DNA of 5,582 nt from Treponema sp. (GTDB taxonomy: Bacteria; Spirochaetota; Spirochaetia; Treponematales; Treponemataceae), in the NCBI GenBank assembly GCA_016297405.1, contig JAEDGP010000103.1, positions 1 to 5,582 of the forward strand. The letters are read 5' to 3'. The notes under the pieces are model-generated. The model did no database searches. It saw nothing but the letters and a program-made list of their open reading frames with translations, and was not told the DNA's origin. The position numbers were made by a program, and so were the translations under genes. The stretch's first letter is position 1. Each line of letters opens with the position of its first letter. This document shows positions 5,507-5,582 of the stretch, in pieces.

Positions 5507-5582
5507 TGCATTGCGGTGGTTGAACTATGCATTGCGGTGGTTGAACTATGCATTGCGGTGGTTGAACTATGCATTGCGGTGG
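5507..5582 (+). repeat. 21-bp direct tandem repeat array, cut by the window end
   Basis: Three perfect 21-bp units start at 5507, 5528 and 5549, each beginning TGCATTGCGG and ending GTTGAACTA. Thirteen bases of a fourth follow up to the last base of the window. Units are identical and directly abutting, with no spacers. Total length is unknown because the array leaves the window. The unit is a multiple of three, but one + frame and one - frame contain stops in every unit, no start or RBS is seen nearby, and there is no sign of coding. Confidence 0.95.

Noticed and set aside
5507..5582. CRISPR array
   Set aside because: The repeats abut directly with no spacers, and no cas gene is present.

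Overview
The window looks like ordinary chromosomal sequence from a spirochaete. A gut or rumen Treponema-like bacterium is my best guess. This rests on moderate-to-low G+C genes rich in GAA/AAA/GCT codons, the style of the four proteins, and GC-rich and 'GGGCTGTCC' interspersed repeats between the genes. No database search was possible, so the taxonomic call is inference (about 0.6).

Four complete genes lie on the + strand. prfA (142-1218) encodes peptide chain release factor 1. hisD (1498-2859) encodes a histidinol-dehydrogenase-superfamily enzyme with all catalytic and zinc residues but several atypical segments. def (2935-3513) encodes peptide deformylase with a basic Lys/Ala tail. fhs (3735-5417) encodes formate-tetrahydrofolate ligase. 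No RNA gene, CRISPR array or intact mobile element is visible.

The spacers are the more unusual part. Region 1-141 carries GC-richer sequence and then a promoter that would start transcription at the prfA ATG. Region 1219-1497 holds a 'GGGCTGTTCC' repeat, a probable IS3-family end remnant without a transposase, a good intrinsic terminator, and a promoter that again nearly abuts the hisD start codon. Region 2860-2934 holds a perfect GTCCCC-T-GGGGAC palindrome. Region 3514-3734 contains a roughly 60% G+C, palindrome-rich block followed by a clear promoter and RBS for fhs. Region 5418-5582 contains a hairpin, an A8-GGGGCTGTCC repeat head, and a 21-bp tandem repeat that runs off the window end after about 3.6 copies.

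Functionally, prfA and def act at the end of translation and on the new protein's N-terminus. fhs converts formate to 10-formyl-tetrahydrofolate, the formyl donor for initiator Met-tRNA, and def releases that formyl group as formate. def and fhs can therefore be read as two ends of a formyl cycle, although fhs has its own promoter. prfA and hisD lack a Shine-Dalgarno sequence and look leaderless, whereas def and fhs have one. I see no obviously new multi-gene system. The best leads are the 21-bp array with its related copy after prfA, the leaderless promoters, and the unusual HisD.
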